From Owenia fusiformis (lineage: Eukaryota > Annelida > Polychaeta > Sabellida > Oweniidae), in assembly GCA_903813345.2 (NCBI GenBank), contig CAIIXF020000006.1, positions 39,089,936 to 39,153,935 of the forward strand: DNA of 64,000 bases, read 5' to 3'. Numbering within the stretch: position 1 is the first letter of the stretch; each line of letters starts with the position of its first letter. The notes below the pieces were generated by a model. The model was not told the origin of the DNA. It saw only the letters and a program-made list of their open reading frames with translations, and made no database searches. Made by a program: the position numbers and the translations under genes. This document shows, in pieces, positions 38,701 through 49,249 of the stretch.

Positions 38701-41700
38701 GTATCATGATTCTCAAGGGAGATGAAATGAACAATATGGATGACAATGGATTCGATAGAGGCAAAGAGACAGATGCTCTAATATGTGTGACTAGATTGAC
38801 TGGAGATGATGGGAAAATCATTTTTGATGATTTTGATGAGCAAGTGCGAACATGGCCTCCTACACACTTTAGGCAGAGAATAGAGGTGATGTACGATGGT
38901 GAAAATGCCAAAGATCTTGGTGGGCCACGTCGAGAACTTCTTACAGATTTAATAAGGTAATATTCTCTCAATAGATATAATGTATGTGTAACTTGGAGCA
39001 AGTGAAAATATTATGAAGGAATTAATATTGTAACCTTTGCAAGATTTTTCATAAGGGGTTGGATTTTCATTCTTAAAATCTCGTCTGAAAAGTCTTGTCT
39101 GTATGTTTCAAGCCAAACCATTTGACCTAAATTTTTTAGCTCAATTATTTATTGAAAGTCTAGTAATGATTAGTTTTTGGTCATTCTGAGTAAATGTTAA
39201 TATAGCCATTTTGGACTTTTCATTCCAAAAACTGTCTATTCTATTCAAGAGTGCAGTATTGTTTTCCTAGTGTCTTGTTTCTTTTTGCTACTGTATAATA
39301 TTTTTTATGATATCTGATTTTCATTCAGTTTCAATGCAGATATAAAATTGGTCAAACAAAAAGCTGTATGTATGAATGTTCCTCCAAGAAAATCTTGGAT
39401 TAAGATGTATATGGGAGGTGAGACCAGTACAAGTTATGTTCCCAGACTATTTTGTTTGTTTTGGGTTTTCTGAAAAACAACAGTGGATTGAGCATACTGT
39501 AATATAGAATTAGATAATGTAATATTTAAAGGTTTTACTGAGACTTGATTTCAACAAAATAGAAAATGGGCTGCCAAATTCCCCATCTATGTAGCAATCA
39601 AGTGAGTTAAATTCCCCATCCTGGTAACAATAATAGCTGGTCAAATATAGTTGAAATACATGAAATACCCAGGAGGAATTCACATTTCAGAAGTTCCTAC
39701 TCCCAGGAAACAGTATGATGGCAGTATCCCACCTCCTTGGATGCTACTGTGATAATTTTCTACCCTTTTGTGGGGTGTCTCATGCAAACATTTGAATGGT
39801 ACATAATGCATTATTTAAACTTATTGAAGATTCACGAAGATAAATTATTGCAGGTACATCAAAGGCGATGATTCACCATTCCTAAATGTGATCAACAATG
39901 AGTGCTGGATCAGTACTAGTGAAAGAGAACACATAGGATATTTTGCTGCTGGTGTTGCTGTTGGTGAGTAGCTGTCTAAACTAATATTAGGCCTATGGGC
40001 TCTTTAATTTTTGCTTCTAAAGTTAATTATCCCATCCAGTGCTTGCCTTAAGGACTAATCCGTTGTCAGACATTTTGGCTGGACATAATTTTTTTCACCA
40101 GGCATTTTCAAATTTCCAAAGACATTTTAAATGGAAAAACTTTTCTAAAAACGTTTTAGAGTATTGACTTCCGCTTCAAAATAAGTTGAATAGTTTTCGT
40201 CATTTCGTCACTCTGATCTTTGATATGAAGTAGCCTTTGTACTTTCCATTAGATTCAAATGAAAGCTAAAAATATGTAGGGGTCATAAATGTTTTCTTTG
40301 AAGAAAATAAATGAAATATTTTTTTTAATTTAAGCTATGGCATTGCTTTTTGAGGGACCACCTGTCAACTTCCTGGCAGAGGGGCAGATGGATAGACTCT
40401 TAAATAAGGAAAGCTTAGAACTAAATGGAGGAGAGCGAGAGTTTTCAAGAGGAATGAACATGTATGGTGTGCTTGAGGTAAATATATATTTAAACCCAAC
40501 AAAGTTCAGAGAGAGTACCCATCAATCCATTTATTTGAGTACCCATCAATCCATCTATTTTTTCATCTACATGTATTTGTGTGTTTGTGCAATAATTCAG
40601 GAACTTGTTCTCAAAAATGTTAAAACGGCAGCATCTGTAGCTAGACTTTGATTACAATGTCAGATGGGTTTTCTGAGAATCGTAAGGATATATTACAATA
40701 TGGTTGCATGCACTTGTAGCATAAGATAAAAACTTTTCTTACAAATCCAAATGTTATATTAATTTGCCACTTGCATTCATTGAAACCTCTAACTGTACTT
40801 CAATCATTTTGTTTTAGCTTGTAAGGAAGAAGCCCGTTATGCGGTATCTGCTTCGCCCAGGAACCCAGGCAGTCATGACAATGCGCAAGTTGAAGAGTCT
40901 CGTAAAACCTGTGTTTTCCGAAGCGGGAACCAACAGTAAAATAAAAGAAGAGAAAATATTTCGAATGTTCAACAAATACTTAATAGAAGTACAGCGTAAA
41001 TAACAATTTTTGATAATTATCTTCTATTTTTCATTTTTATGTCAGCACCCAAAGTGATGACATATTGTTATGGTCTCCAACTTTTTTGTGGATGGTGTTC
41101 GGTGGTTGGTGTTCAGTGTTCGGCAGTTTGTGTCTATCACAAATAGCTGAATGGCAGGTGGTGACATTTTGCATGTTAATGCCTTGTTGTACATGCAAGC
41201 GCAAGTAATGCTAATTAGAAGTATAAAACACTAAGTCTGACTTACATCTTCTGATTACAGTATATGGAATAAATATAAGTGCTTTAAAGAGGTCTCGTTT
41301 AAACAAAATTATCAAAGTGTCCTCTATTTATCAATACAGGTTAACTGTACTCACTCAATTATTTACTTTATTTGCTTTTCACATAATATTGCTACTACTA
41401 GTATAGTAACTTATGAATTACAAGTAAGTCTCTTTTGGAATGAAAATAAACATGTGTTTCACTTTTCATATTTTGTATTTTCAGATGGCAACAGGCCAGT
41501 TGATATCCCAATGATACTTAAATTCATAACAGGCTCTGAAACGGAACCCATAACAGGGTTCGACCCGGGATTAACCATTGAATTCTATGACAACAATGAT
41601 GATATCCCAACATCTTCTACATGCACAAATACTTTCCGCCTTCCATATTATGATGGGATCAAACAAGATAGTGTATTTGCAAAATTTGATTATGCATTTA

Positions 41701-41726
41701 GTAATAAGTACTTTGGCAAACATTAA
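29774..41726 (+). CDS. HECT-domain E3 ubiquitin ligase-like gene (13 coding exons)
   Basis: Coding exons: 29774-29893 (ATG 29776), 30823-30837, 33103-33589, 34408-34464, 35029-35076, 35895-35942, 36451-36501, 38660-38956, 39329-39417, 39865-39963, 40335-40477, 40818-40995, 41485-41726. Phases close to 1872 nt, 623 aa. Residues 3-18 form a CxxC...CxxC zinc ribbon. A middle domain of about 110 residues (exon 3) ends in an acidic Ser/Asp stretch. Residues about 275-623 are a HECT-type domain: VMYDGENAKDLGGPRRE early, and STCTNTFRLP with the thioester Cys near residue 590. The overall form resembles the G2E3-like HECT proteins expanded in many invertebrates. It would transfer ubiquitin from E2 to unknown substrates. 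The acceptor at 39865 is weak: the stronger AG at 39853 would shift frame into a stop. The gene lies between the giant element's TIRs. Confidence 0.8.
30823..30837 (+). CDS. 15-nt microexon of the HECT gene
   Basis: TAGAACTGGGACAAG lies between CTTGTAG and GTAAAT. It joins exon 1 (phase 1) to exon 3 (phase 1) with no frame change and adds five residues. It is identified by phase and splice signals alone. Confidence 0.6.
32043..32450 (+). mobile_element. TGTCACCACC-family interspersed element, copy 1
   Basis: It starts TATGACACCACCAAAAAGTG, includes ACATATTGTTATGGTCTCCG and repeated AAGGTCAAAACGGTCTTTTT segments. It ends GGTGGTGACATTTTGCCATG plus TTAATGCCTTG. Other copies: 37457-38410, 41038-41188 (short), 44553-45078 (inverted), and an end fragment at about 34668-34711. 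Noncoding, in an intron of the HECT gene. Confidence 0.7.
35029..35942 (+). repeat. Tandemly duplicated 48-nt exon pair in the HECT gene
   Basis: Exons 35029-35076 and 35895-35942 are both 48 nt, phase 2-2, and encode similar 16-residue units (GDTIRKTVEAASEI against EDTIRKAVEGASDI). Flanking intron sequence is also duplicated: TTGAATTTTCAGGA before, and CAGTAAGTTCATT at the end. Including both or either keeps the frame. Confidence 0.75.
36546..36744. mobile_element. GGGATATAG element, copy 2 (short)
   Basis: TTATCCCACCGAACAAAGTTC...GGGGATATAG opens it, followed by CGTCCGTCC and GGAGATAACTCAAATACTGG. It closes with GGTGGGATTTGCTACTC and TTTTCTAGTTTG. It is an internal deletion form of the copy at 27030. 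Confidence 0.7.
37457..38410 (+). mobile_element. TGTCACCACC-family element, copy 2, split by a MITE
   Basis: It has the same start and end as the copy at 32043, and the sequence in between aligns once the 501-bp insert at 37571-38071 is set aside. It lies in the HECT intron between 36501 and 38660. Confidence 0.7.
37571..38071. mobile_element. TA-flanked MITE with CCGGAGTTTCT termini
   Basis: The termini CCGGAGTTTCT(C/T)GCGAATAGG are inverted copies flanked by TA (37569-37570 and 38072-38073). The empty site is preserved in the sister copy at 32043 (AACAAATACTGTTTAG). GGGCGTTTATTT is repeated several times inside on both strands. No coding capacity. Confidence 0.8.
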
Positions 41727-41860
41727 AAGTCTTGTCTACATACTGTACATGTTTCCTGGCGCACTGTCAGGATTTACATTTTTTAGTGGACATTGCCTGA
41801 AGCTTAAGATTTCTTTAGCATTAGCATTTTAAAGCTATCATCTGAGAATTCATTTCTCTA

Positions 41861-42535
41861 ATTATCCCATCGAACGAAGTTCGGAGGGATATAGGGAACG
41901 CCTCCGTCCGTACGTCCTTCCTTCCGTACATCCGTCTGTCCGGGGGATAACTCAAATACCGTTTGCCCGATTTTGTTTTGAGAGTAGAAGTTCTGCTCGA
42001 AAGCCGATTTTCAAAATGGCCACTCGTTTCAAAATGGCGGTCATTTTAGTGCCGATTTTACAGTAATTTAGGTACAATATATAAAACTGTAATAGCAATG
42101 TGTTTAAAATGTAAAAAAATTATATAGGACATTGATAAAGCAAGAAATGTAGATATTTAAGAAACACATGGCAGCCATCTTGAAAAATGGCGGCTTTTAC
42201 ACGCTACTTTACAATTTTTGCTGTAACTTCAAAAGTAGTGGAGCGATTTTGTTCATATTTGATATGTGAATACTCATAAGCATGGCACACTGTTTTATGA
42301 CACTTTAGGTAGTAGGCAGCCATTTTGAAAAATGGCCACCATTTACATGTTTGTGTGTGTGATTTTGCTGAAATTGTATATGTGCCTACTTAGAAACATA
42401 TATTACTCTTGGCTAGTGAGCGACCATTTTTAAAATGATGAATTTTTGCTATAACTGAAAAAGAAGAAGGATTTTGTAAAATGGCTGTTCGATGGGATTT
42501 GCTACGCTTCGGCGTTGCTCAGTGTTGTCTAGTTT
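41861..42535. mobile_element. GGGATATAG element, copy 3
   Basis: TTATCCCATCGAACGAAGTT and GGGATATAGGGAACGCC open it; GATGGGATTTGCTACGC and GTTGTCTAGTTTGATG close it. The inside holds repeated CAAAATGGC(C/G)GCC-like motifs. Noncoding, just 3' of the HECT gene. Confidence 0.65.
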
Positions 42536-42881
42536 GATGATTAGTTTGAAGGCAAAGGAGACTGCAGACGCTTCTATAACATAGTGGATTAAAATGGGGC
42601 TGTTTTGTGAATAGTGGACAGTGGAGGGTACAGTGAATATGTGTCAGGCATAGTGTCAAAAAGATTTAACATGAGAGAGCACTGACTATGACGTAATATT
42701 ATTCTTGTGGTCTAATAAAGTTGACTATGGAGTAGTTCTACAGTGTAAATAGGATAGCTTTGGGTCCAGTCTCACACAATCTCATTAGAACTCCAGCAAA
42801 ATTGAAACAGTTGATGACCAAACATTGTTAATTTGTGTATTTTCTTAAAATAGGATATATTTGGATGACGTTCATCATGTA

Positions 42882-43488
42882 CAAGGGTGACGCAAAAAAT
42901 GACACCCACCTTATGCTGCATAATTTATTTGTCCATTACCATATAGACTTGTCCTTTAGCACATTTGAAGTAGACATAATGCGTAAGCACCTCGAGAAAT
43001 TTCAGATATGTAGCTCAAGTGGTTTAAATTTTATGAGCATTACAATAAATTCTCACTTTGGAGACTTTCTCATTAGCCGCAGATCTGAGATTGAGTGGGC
43101 ACCCCATTCCCCTGATATTAACCCACCAAATTTTTACCTCGGGGTATTTAAAGGACCATATGTATGAGACAAAACATCCCCAAAACAGCTGACTTAAAGA
43201 GAGAAATTACAAGGAAGATCAGGGCCATATCTCAATGTGTAAGGGTAATCAACAACTTTGCCTGTAGAATTCATGTTCGCCTACAAAGGAATGTACGTCA
43301 TATATGTCATATGGAACAAATCTTGTAACGCTCATAAAATTTGATCCATTTGAGCTACACATCTGAAATGTCTTGAGGTCTTTACACATTATGTCTTCTT
43401 TAAATGTGCTAAATGACAAGTCTGTATGACCATAGACCAACAAGTTATGCAACGAAAGGTGGGTGTCATTTTTTTTTGAGTCGCCCTG
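42882..43488. mobile_element. Mariner-like fold-back derivative
   Basis: Flanked by TA (42880-42881 and 43489-43490). The ends CAAGGGTGACGCAAAAAATG and the inverse of CAGGGCGACTCAAAAAAAAA match, and inverted homology extends about 160 bp. The centre encodes WAPHSPDINPPNFYLG on the plus strand, the conserved mariner-type HSPDLNPPDFFLWG region. The plan matches the 993-bp element at 13547. Confidence 0.75.
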
Positions 43489-43499
43489 TATTTATCATT

Positions 43500-45554
43500 C
43501 CTAAGAAGAGAAATGCAATCAAAATTGTGACATATGTTATTGACTATGAATACTCAAATGTGATTGCTATTTTTATAGCTAAAATGGATGCATGTCCAAC
43601 ACATTGTGGGACCACTTGTAGTCTGATTCTGAAAGCTTTTTAAAAATATTTATTTAGTCATGATCAATATACCTATAGCATTAGCTTGCCTATGAAAAAG
43701 GTACTTGAGAAAGTTTGTTTTAAGATATTTTTAAGTGTTCCTGTACAGTACTTAGTATTAACAATTAGACGATTCTATACAAACTTTGATTACTAAATTT
43801 TGATGACTGTATGAGAGCTGTTATTAGGTATATCATATACATTCCTGAATAATTTAAGATGTTGATTATTGTTGCTATGGATTGTGTGATGTAATACTAC
43901 TAGATGCTGAAAATGTGAATTTACATGTAAGTGTGAATTGTGGATAGAATGTGGAGATTTCTGTAAGTTGTATTGCCAATTAAGAAATCGGTTCAGTACT
44001 TGATTTGTGCATAATTTAAGCTGAAGTTTATCTGTTGTAAATTGATTGCTGTTACATCATGTTAAGAATTACTCTTCGAAGCATGTAAAATATTGCCAAT
44101 ATTTTGAACATGCCAAACATCATTATACCATGTCATTTTTATACCATATTTAGAAAGAATGAAGCAAATTTTCTTTAAATCTCTGATTTATAATTGTAAA
44201 CTAGAGTATCTGACACTTGTATCAAAATAACAAGTACTTTTTAGTTTATAAGTTAAATTTCTTAAGATGCATTCATTATCCCAAAGAACGAAGAAGAACA
44301 ATATTTGCAGTTGCAAAGAATTAAATAATGATGTTACTTTTTAAGGAATACTGAGTCCTAGTGCATCTTGGTGTGTATAATTCAGAAATACCTTATTCTG
44401 TGTAATATTAGTTATGAGAAATATAATGAGATACTAAAATGCTAAGTGTTTTTATTTCATTTTATTTGTCCCACAAGTATAATGGCATATTGTACAGGGT
44501 GGCCACAGTGGAAAAGTAAAACTCCAGTGCATCCCAATAGACTGGAATAAGAACAAGGCATTAACATGACAAAATGTCACCACCTAAAACAATTTGGTCA
44601 ATTTAAAGCACGTCAAACCTTAAATCTAAAGTCTGATTTGAACTTCAGAAAACTTGTAGATGATTTTGAAAAAAAAATTGTGCAATTTGAAGCAGAGTAA
44701 AAAAGACCGTTTTGACCTTGAGAAGGTCATTAAAGGTCAAATCGTAAATCTAAAGTCAGATTTGAATTCCTGAGAACTTGTAGATGATTTGGAAAAAAAT
44801 TTTGTCAATTTGAAGCAAGTTGAAAAAAGACCTTTTTGACCTTTTTTTGTTGATCTTGAGAAGGTCATTGAAGGTCAAATCTCATATTTTAAGTCAGATA
44901 TGCACTTCTAAGACCTTGTAGATGCTTCAGAAAAAAATTGAAGTCAGTCTAAACAGTATTTGTAAAGTTATTGAAAGTTGTAAGAATTTGTTACAGACCA
45001 GATACCAGACACCAACCGCCGTAACAAAAAACAGACCACGAGACCATAACAATATGTCACCACTTTTGGTGGTGACATAAAAACTGGAAATGAATGAACA
45101 TTATCAATATATTCAATACGATTATTATCCCACCGAAAGAGGAGCTCATGTTATGCAAGGAAAGGTGTCCAATTCCAGCTAATTACACAGTATTTCATAT
45201 AATTGCATTGCATAATACTAGTCTAATGCACCCAAAGTCATTTTTTATAACATCCATTTAACAATTTCAAATTGGCTGTTCACTCACTCACCTCTTGTAT
45301 TTTCAACAAAAAAACAGATGGATGCACTGACATAGAAATGAAAGAATTGCAATTCAAAGTAGGAGTTAGCCATTTGGTGATATTTTGAAAAAACCCTTGC
45401 ACCGACAAACTACCTGAAAACTTCCAACCACTTGAAAAATCATTACAATTAACAGCTTTACGACCAAATTATACAGAATTGTAAAACATCAACACTTCAG
45501 GCTTGATTCAAAAAATCTGAAAGCCTACTGATGTGAATAAGCTTATTCAATGGA
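43500..45554. other. Region between the convergent HECT and integrase genes
   Basis: Contains the inverted TGTCACCACC-family copy (44553-45078), fragments of the GGGATATAG element near 44276 and 45124, and otherwise AT-rich sequence without a supportable gene. Confidence 0.5.
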
Positions 45555-46007
45555 TTATTGTTGCAGTTCATGATTAATTTTATCTAACAGAAAAACCAGC
45601 AACTCTCTTGCCTCCTCTAATGTGTTAGGGGTTGATTTTCCACTTTCCTCCATAAGCATTTGGAATAATTCTTTGAAGTGTTCCTTGTTAGTTTCTACAA
45701 CACAAGTATTGTCAGATTCTAACTGAGCAAATATTTCTTGGTCAATCTTTTGCAACACATCCTTATGTCCAAATTCTTCAGGGGCAAAGTACAGAATATC
45801 TGGTTTCCCATTAACTGAACTGACAGATTTTGATTTTTGAATATGGTGTGTATTCCACATTCTTTGCGTTGTGTCAAGTTCTCTTTGCAGTAGATCCATG
45901 TAACAATATCTCATACACTCAATGTCTAGTATGTTTGAATTGTCAATAATGCCAACATCTAACAGCTGGCGGCAGTGAGATATCCACATTGCTGCTCCAT
46001 ATATTGG

Positions 46008-46350
46008 AGTAGTCTAATAGGCACAGCGACCCGGAAGTGTTCGGCAGAGGTCAAATATAAGCGCTCTGATTGGTCAATTTTAATCACGTGACCTCGCTGT
46101 GATTGGTCAATTTATAAGCCACGTGACTCGGTACGTATTAGCCTCTATGGGTTTAATAACATGGGTTAATGGGCAATAAATGTCTCATTAACATTGATGG
46201 ATTGTTTATCATGAATTTATAATCTAGCTTCAGCCCGCACTTACGGTACAATCCTAGCAATTTGATGAGATGGTTGACAGCTGTAAGTCGTAAAAAAGGA
46301 ATAATCAAACTCATAAACCCAACTTCGATTACCAAGTTCGAAACGGCCGT
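46008..46350 (+). repeat. Polinton left TIR
   Basis: 343 bp starting AGTAGTCTAATAGGCACAGC and ending GTTCGAAACGGCCGT. I found no difference from the right TIR on direct comparison. Short open frames inside (one per strand end) are mirror images and not genes. Confidence 0.9.
46067..46125. promoter_or_regulatory. Paired CCAAT-type and CACGTG boxes in the TIR
   Basis: GATTGGTCAAT (46067), CACGTGA (46084), GATTGGTCAAT (46100) and CACGTGA (46119) form two ATTGG + E-box units about 34 bp apart, with TTATAAG at 46111. The mirror copy is at 56099-56157. CCAAT and E-box pairs are common in animal promoters, so each TIR probably holds a promoter firing inward. Inferred from motifs only. Confidence 0.5.
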
Positions 46351-46529
46351 CAATCGATAATCTAGCATCAGTATTGTGAATAGGTTAATTAATAATCGAG
46401 ACAGTCTTTAAACGGATATATTGATAAATAAAAGTTTACTTAGGGCAAAAAAGTAGACTCCCTGTATTGTTCCCCTCGCTTTCACAATGAGATCAATTAC
46501 ATCTTGAGAATTTTTGGGGGAATTTTGAA

Positions 46530-47365
46530 ATTTATTTATTTTTATTTACAAGTATAGCCTCGCAAAAATCTTATTTTACATTGTTCACTTATTTCAACAT
46601 CCCGAGTCCATATACGACTATATAATGTCAGAACATTACATATTTATCCAACAATCTTTTAACCCTCGCGTAAATTTTCAATTTTATTTTTCATTTTTTC
46701 ACTTATTGTCTTAAGTCCACATAAAGAATAAAAGATGTAAGCGCGCTTCATTTTTGTCATTTTACCCTTACAAAAATTTTCATTTTTTCATTTTTATTTA
46801 TTTCGACATCCTAAGACCGTATACATACTACAACATGTCAAAACACTTCATTTTTGACCAACAAACGTTTTACCCTCACAAAAAATTTTCAATTCATTTT
46901 TTTCATTTTAACTTATTTCAATATCCTAAGATCGTATACATATTATAACATGTCAAAACACTTAATTTTCGTCAGGCAAATGTTTTACCCTCGCAAAATT
47001 TTTCGATACTTTATTCATTTTCACCTATTTCAGCAGTCCGAGTCTGTATAAAGACTAAAAGATGTTAGCACGCTTCATTTTTTGTCCAAAAAATGTTTAC
47101 CCTTACAAAAATTTTCAGTTTTATTTTTTTTTATTTTTAACTTCCTTCAACATCCTAAGCCCATATACTCGCTATATGATCTCTAAACACTTCATTTTTG
47201 TCTGACAATTTTTACCCTTACAAAAATTTTCAATTTTATTTTTTCATTCTTACTTAATTAAACATTTTAAGACCATATACATCAAACTATGGAATTACGA
47301 TTCATTTTTGTCAAACAAATGTTTTACCCTCGCAAAAAATTTCGATATTTTTTTTCATTTTGTCT
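46530..47365 (+). repeat. Degenerate ~120-bp tandem repeats before the Polinton integrase
   Basis: About seven AT-rich units recur, each with CCTAAG(A/C)CC(G/A)TATAC, then AACA(C)TTCATTTTTGTC and GTTTTACCCT(C/T)(A/G)CAAAAATTTTC. They run into the start of the integrase frame, making upstream in-frame Met codons unreliable. They could be a regulatory or replication array, or a decayed gene. No conserved protein is visible. Confidence 0.7.
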
Positions 47366-47369
47366 ACCA

Positions 47370-48608
47370 ATGAACAATGGTTTTAAAGTCGCATTCACTT
47401 ATAAAGCACCAAGTCACGATTCTAACAACACTTCAGTTTTTGACATGGATGAGGAGGTTAGACGTTATCTTAGTCGGTTGTATTTCGACCCTACATTTAA
47501 GGGTAGCTTTACATCACCATCTAAATTGTACAAAAGTATCAAAGAACTTAGAAACGACATAACATTAAAAATGGTAAAGGATTTTTTGAATGGTGTTGAA
47601 TCTTACACAATGTATAAACCTGTCAAGAGAAAATTTAAAAGAAGTCCAGTTGATACATTGGGAATTCATTATATGATGGAAGCCGATTTGATAGATTATA
47701 GCAAATTAAAATCAGACAATGATAATTTTTCTTACGTTCTCTTGATCATTGACGTTTTCAGTAAATTTGTACATGCGAAACTATTAAAAACCAAAACGGC
47801 AAAGGAGACATTTCAAGCCATCAAAAGCATTTTGGATGATTTAGGCGAAGCTAAACACCCCGCCATCTTTAGGTTTGACCTAGGAAAAGAATTTGCCAAC
47901 AATCTCTTGAAGGTATATTTAGATAAATTAGGAATTAAACAAATCTTCAGTCTGAACGAAACAAAAAGCAACTTTATCGAGAGAGCTATTAAAACAATCT
48001 CTGGCCGAGTACACAGATACATGATTGCTCGTCAATCTAATCGTTACGTCGATGTTCTAATGGACATAGTAAATGGTTACAACGAAACATTTCATAGAAC
48101 TATCGGTAGGGCGCCATCTAGCGTGAATGAAGCCACCCAATACGAAGTTATGCATGAACAGTTGACGAGGCAAGAGCAACGTGAACAACGGGAACGTGTT
48201 AAAAACGTAAATGTCAAGAAAGAAAATGTGGCAAAGAAACGAAAATCAAAGGTTGTTTTTAAATTCAAAGTCCACGATTTAGTACGTATATCTACGTTAC
48301 GACAACCATTTCAGAAGGAGTATCACGCGCGATGGACAGGTGAAATATTCAAAATTAAAAGTAAATATAAGAGGGACGGTGTACCCGTTTATAAATTGAT
48401 GGATTATAACGACGATGACATAAAAGGCACATTCTATAACGAAGAATTGAATAGGGTGACCACTAAACCGGATCAGTTATTTCAAATAGATCATATTCTT
48501 AAATATAAGGGGCGATTACCAAACAACAGATTGGCGTTAGTAAAATGGAAGTTCTGGCCGAAAAAATTCAATTCCTGGGTGAATATTAAGGATATCTCTG
48601 AAATTTAA
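47370..48608 (+). CDS. INT: Polinton integrase with C-terminal chromodomain
   Basis: The start is placed at the ATG at 47370 (412 aa), because an upstream in-frame ATG at 47289 lies in the tandem repeats. The rve-type core has D106 (EADLID), D170 (RFDLGKEF) and E204 (SNFIERAIKT), spacing D-63-D-33-E, as in Polinton and retroviral integrases. An N-terminal part precedes it. A basic region (about 290-320) and a chromodomain-like C-terminus with ALVKWKFWPKKFNSWV (about 370-412) follow. It would cut and join element ends during insertion, giving the 6-bp duplication seen. The frame is open and all three acidic residues are present. Confidence 0.9.
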   Translation: MNNGFKVAFTYKAPSHDSNNTSVFDMDEEVRRYLSRLYFDPTFKGSFTSPSKLYKSIKELRNDITLKMVKDFLNGVESYTMYKPVKRKFKRSPVDTLGIHYMMEADLIDYSKLKSDNDNFSYVLLIIDVFSKFVHAKLLKTKTAKETFQAIKSILDDLGEAKHPAIFRFDLGKEFANNLLKVYLDKLGIKQIFSLNETKSNFIERAIKTISGRVHRYMIARQSNRYVDVLMDIVNGYNETFHRTIGRAPSSVNEATQYEVMHEQLTRQEQREQRERVKNVNVKKENVAKKRKSKVVFKFKVHDLVRISTLRQPFQKEYHARWTGEIFKIKSKYKRDGVPVYKLMDYNDDDIKGTFYNEELNRVTTKPDQLFQIDHILKYKGRLPNNRLALVKWKFWPKKFNSWVNIKDISEI

Positions 48609-48651
48609 AGACATGGTAATTAAAATGAAATCATTTATACAAAAAAAAATA

Positions 48652-48723
48652 GGCCCGTCCGGGATTCGACCCCCGAGACCTCTCACATCCAAATTGAGAA
48701 TCGTACTTCTAGATCAATGAGCC
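48652..48723 (-). tRNA. tRNA-Pro(UGG)-like gene inside the Polinton
   Basis: The minus strand reads as a tRNA-Pro close to the animal consensus: D-arm region TTGATCTAGAAGTACGAT, anticodon loop TTTGGAT with TGG at 48691-48689, B-box-like GGTCGAATCCC, and an acceptor stem with six of seven pairs (one A-C mismatch). One extra G lies in the T arm. The final position of the anticodon stem is mismatched. Nine Ts follow at 48649-48641, a good Pol III terminator. It is opposite in strand to its neighbours, 43 bp after the integrase stop and about 70 bp before the next gene. It may be a functional or captured tRNA, or a tRNA-derived retroposon. Confidence 0.65.
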
Positions 48724-48792
48724 CAAAGATATTCGATAGACTCGCCTCGCACCTGGGTATTTAAGAAGATACCTATACGGGTTAATTTAGTT

Positions 48793-49218
48793 ATGAGTTT
48801 GAAACAGACGTACGCACATCTTTCGAGCGATGATTCCTTAATTTATTACGCGGATAACACTCAAAGTAAATTTACCAGCAAGTTACCCAATTACCAAACA
48901 TTTAAAAAATTAGAAAACTGGACTTGCGGTTTAACCGAAATTTGTCTAGGTAAACATATAAATAAAGGCTTAATATACGTATATTGTAATATAATAGGTG
49001 AATCATTAGTAGGACCAACTTCGAGGACGATCCTACGTACTATATCGACATCTAAGACATACTGCCAATTCAAAAATATATATTACTTGGATTTAGGACT
49101 AAACAACTTTAACGAGATCAGTATTACCTTGACTTATAAGGACGGTTCACCCGTGGAATTTACGAATAATAGCCCCACAACGTGCGTTTTACATTTTAAA
49201 AAGAGATTACATATTTGA
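48793..49218 (+). CDS. Polinton minor capsid (penton-like) protein candidate
   Basis: 141 aa. The pattern of FTSKLPNYQTFKKLENWTCG followed by a conserved IYVYCNIIG..LVGP...LR stretch and a C-terminal VLHFKKRL strand resembles the single-jelly-roll minor capsid proteins of Polintons. It is slightly short for that family. The start at 48793 is the first ATG after the tRNA-like gene. Location before the capsid candidate supports the role. Recognition is from motif order, not a search. Confidence 0.6.
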   Translation: MSLKQTYAHLSSDDSLIYYADNTQSKFTSKLPNYQTFKKLENWTCGLTEICLGKHINKGLIYVYCNIIGESLVGPTSRTILRTISTSKTYCQFKNIYYLDLGLNNFNEISITLTYKDGSPVEFTNNSPTTCVLHFKKRLHI

Positions 49219-49249
49219 GTAAACTTTTCGCCAATCTAATACAAAGGCT

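Noticed and set aside
38651-39001. 116-aa minus-strand frame
   Set aside because: Antisense shadow of the HECT exon 38660-38956.
46153-46368. Open frames in the Polinton TIRs (also 55658-56071)
   Set aside because: The same TIR sequence read in mirror positions; the longer plus-strand one at the right end runs antisense to the PC4-like gene.
47289-47369. Upstream start of the Polinton integrase
   Set aside because: These 27 codons lie in the tandem array and read like the neighbouring repeat frames; the ATG at 47370 is preferred.
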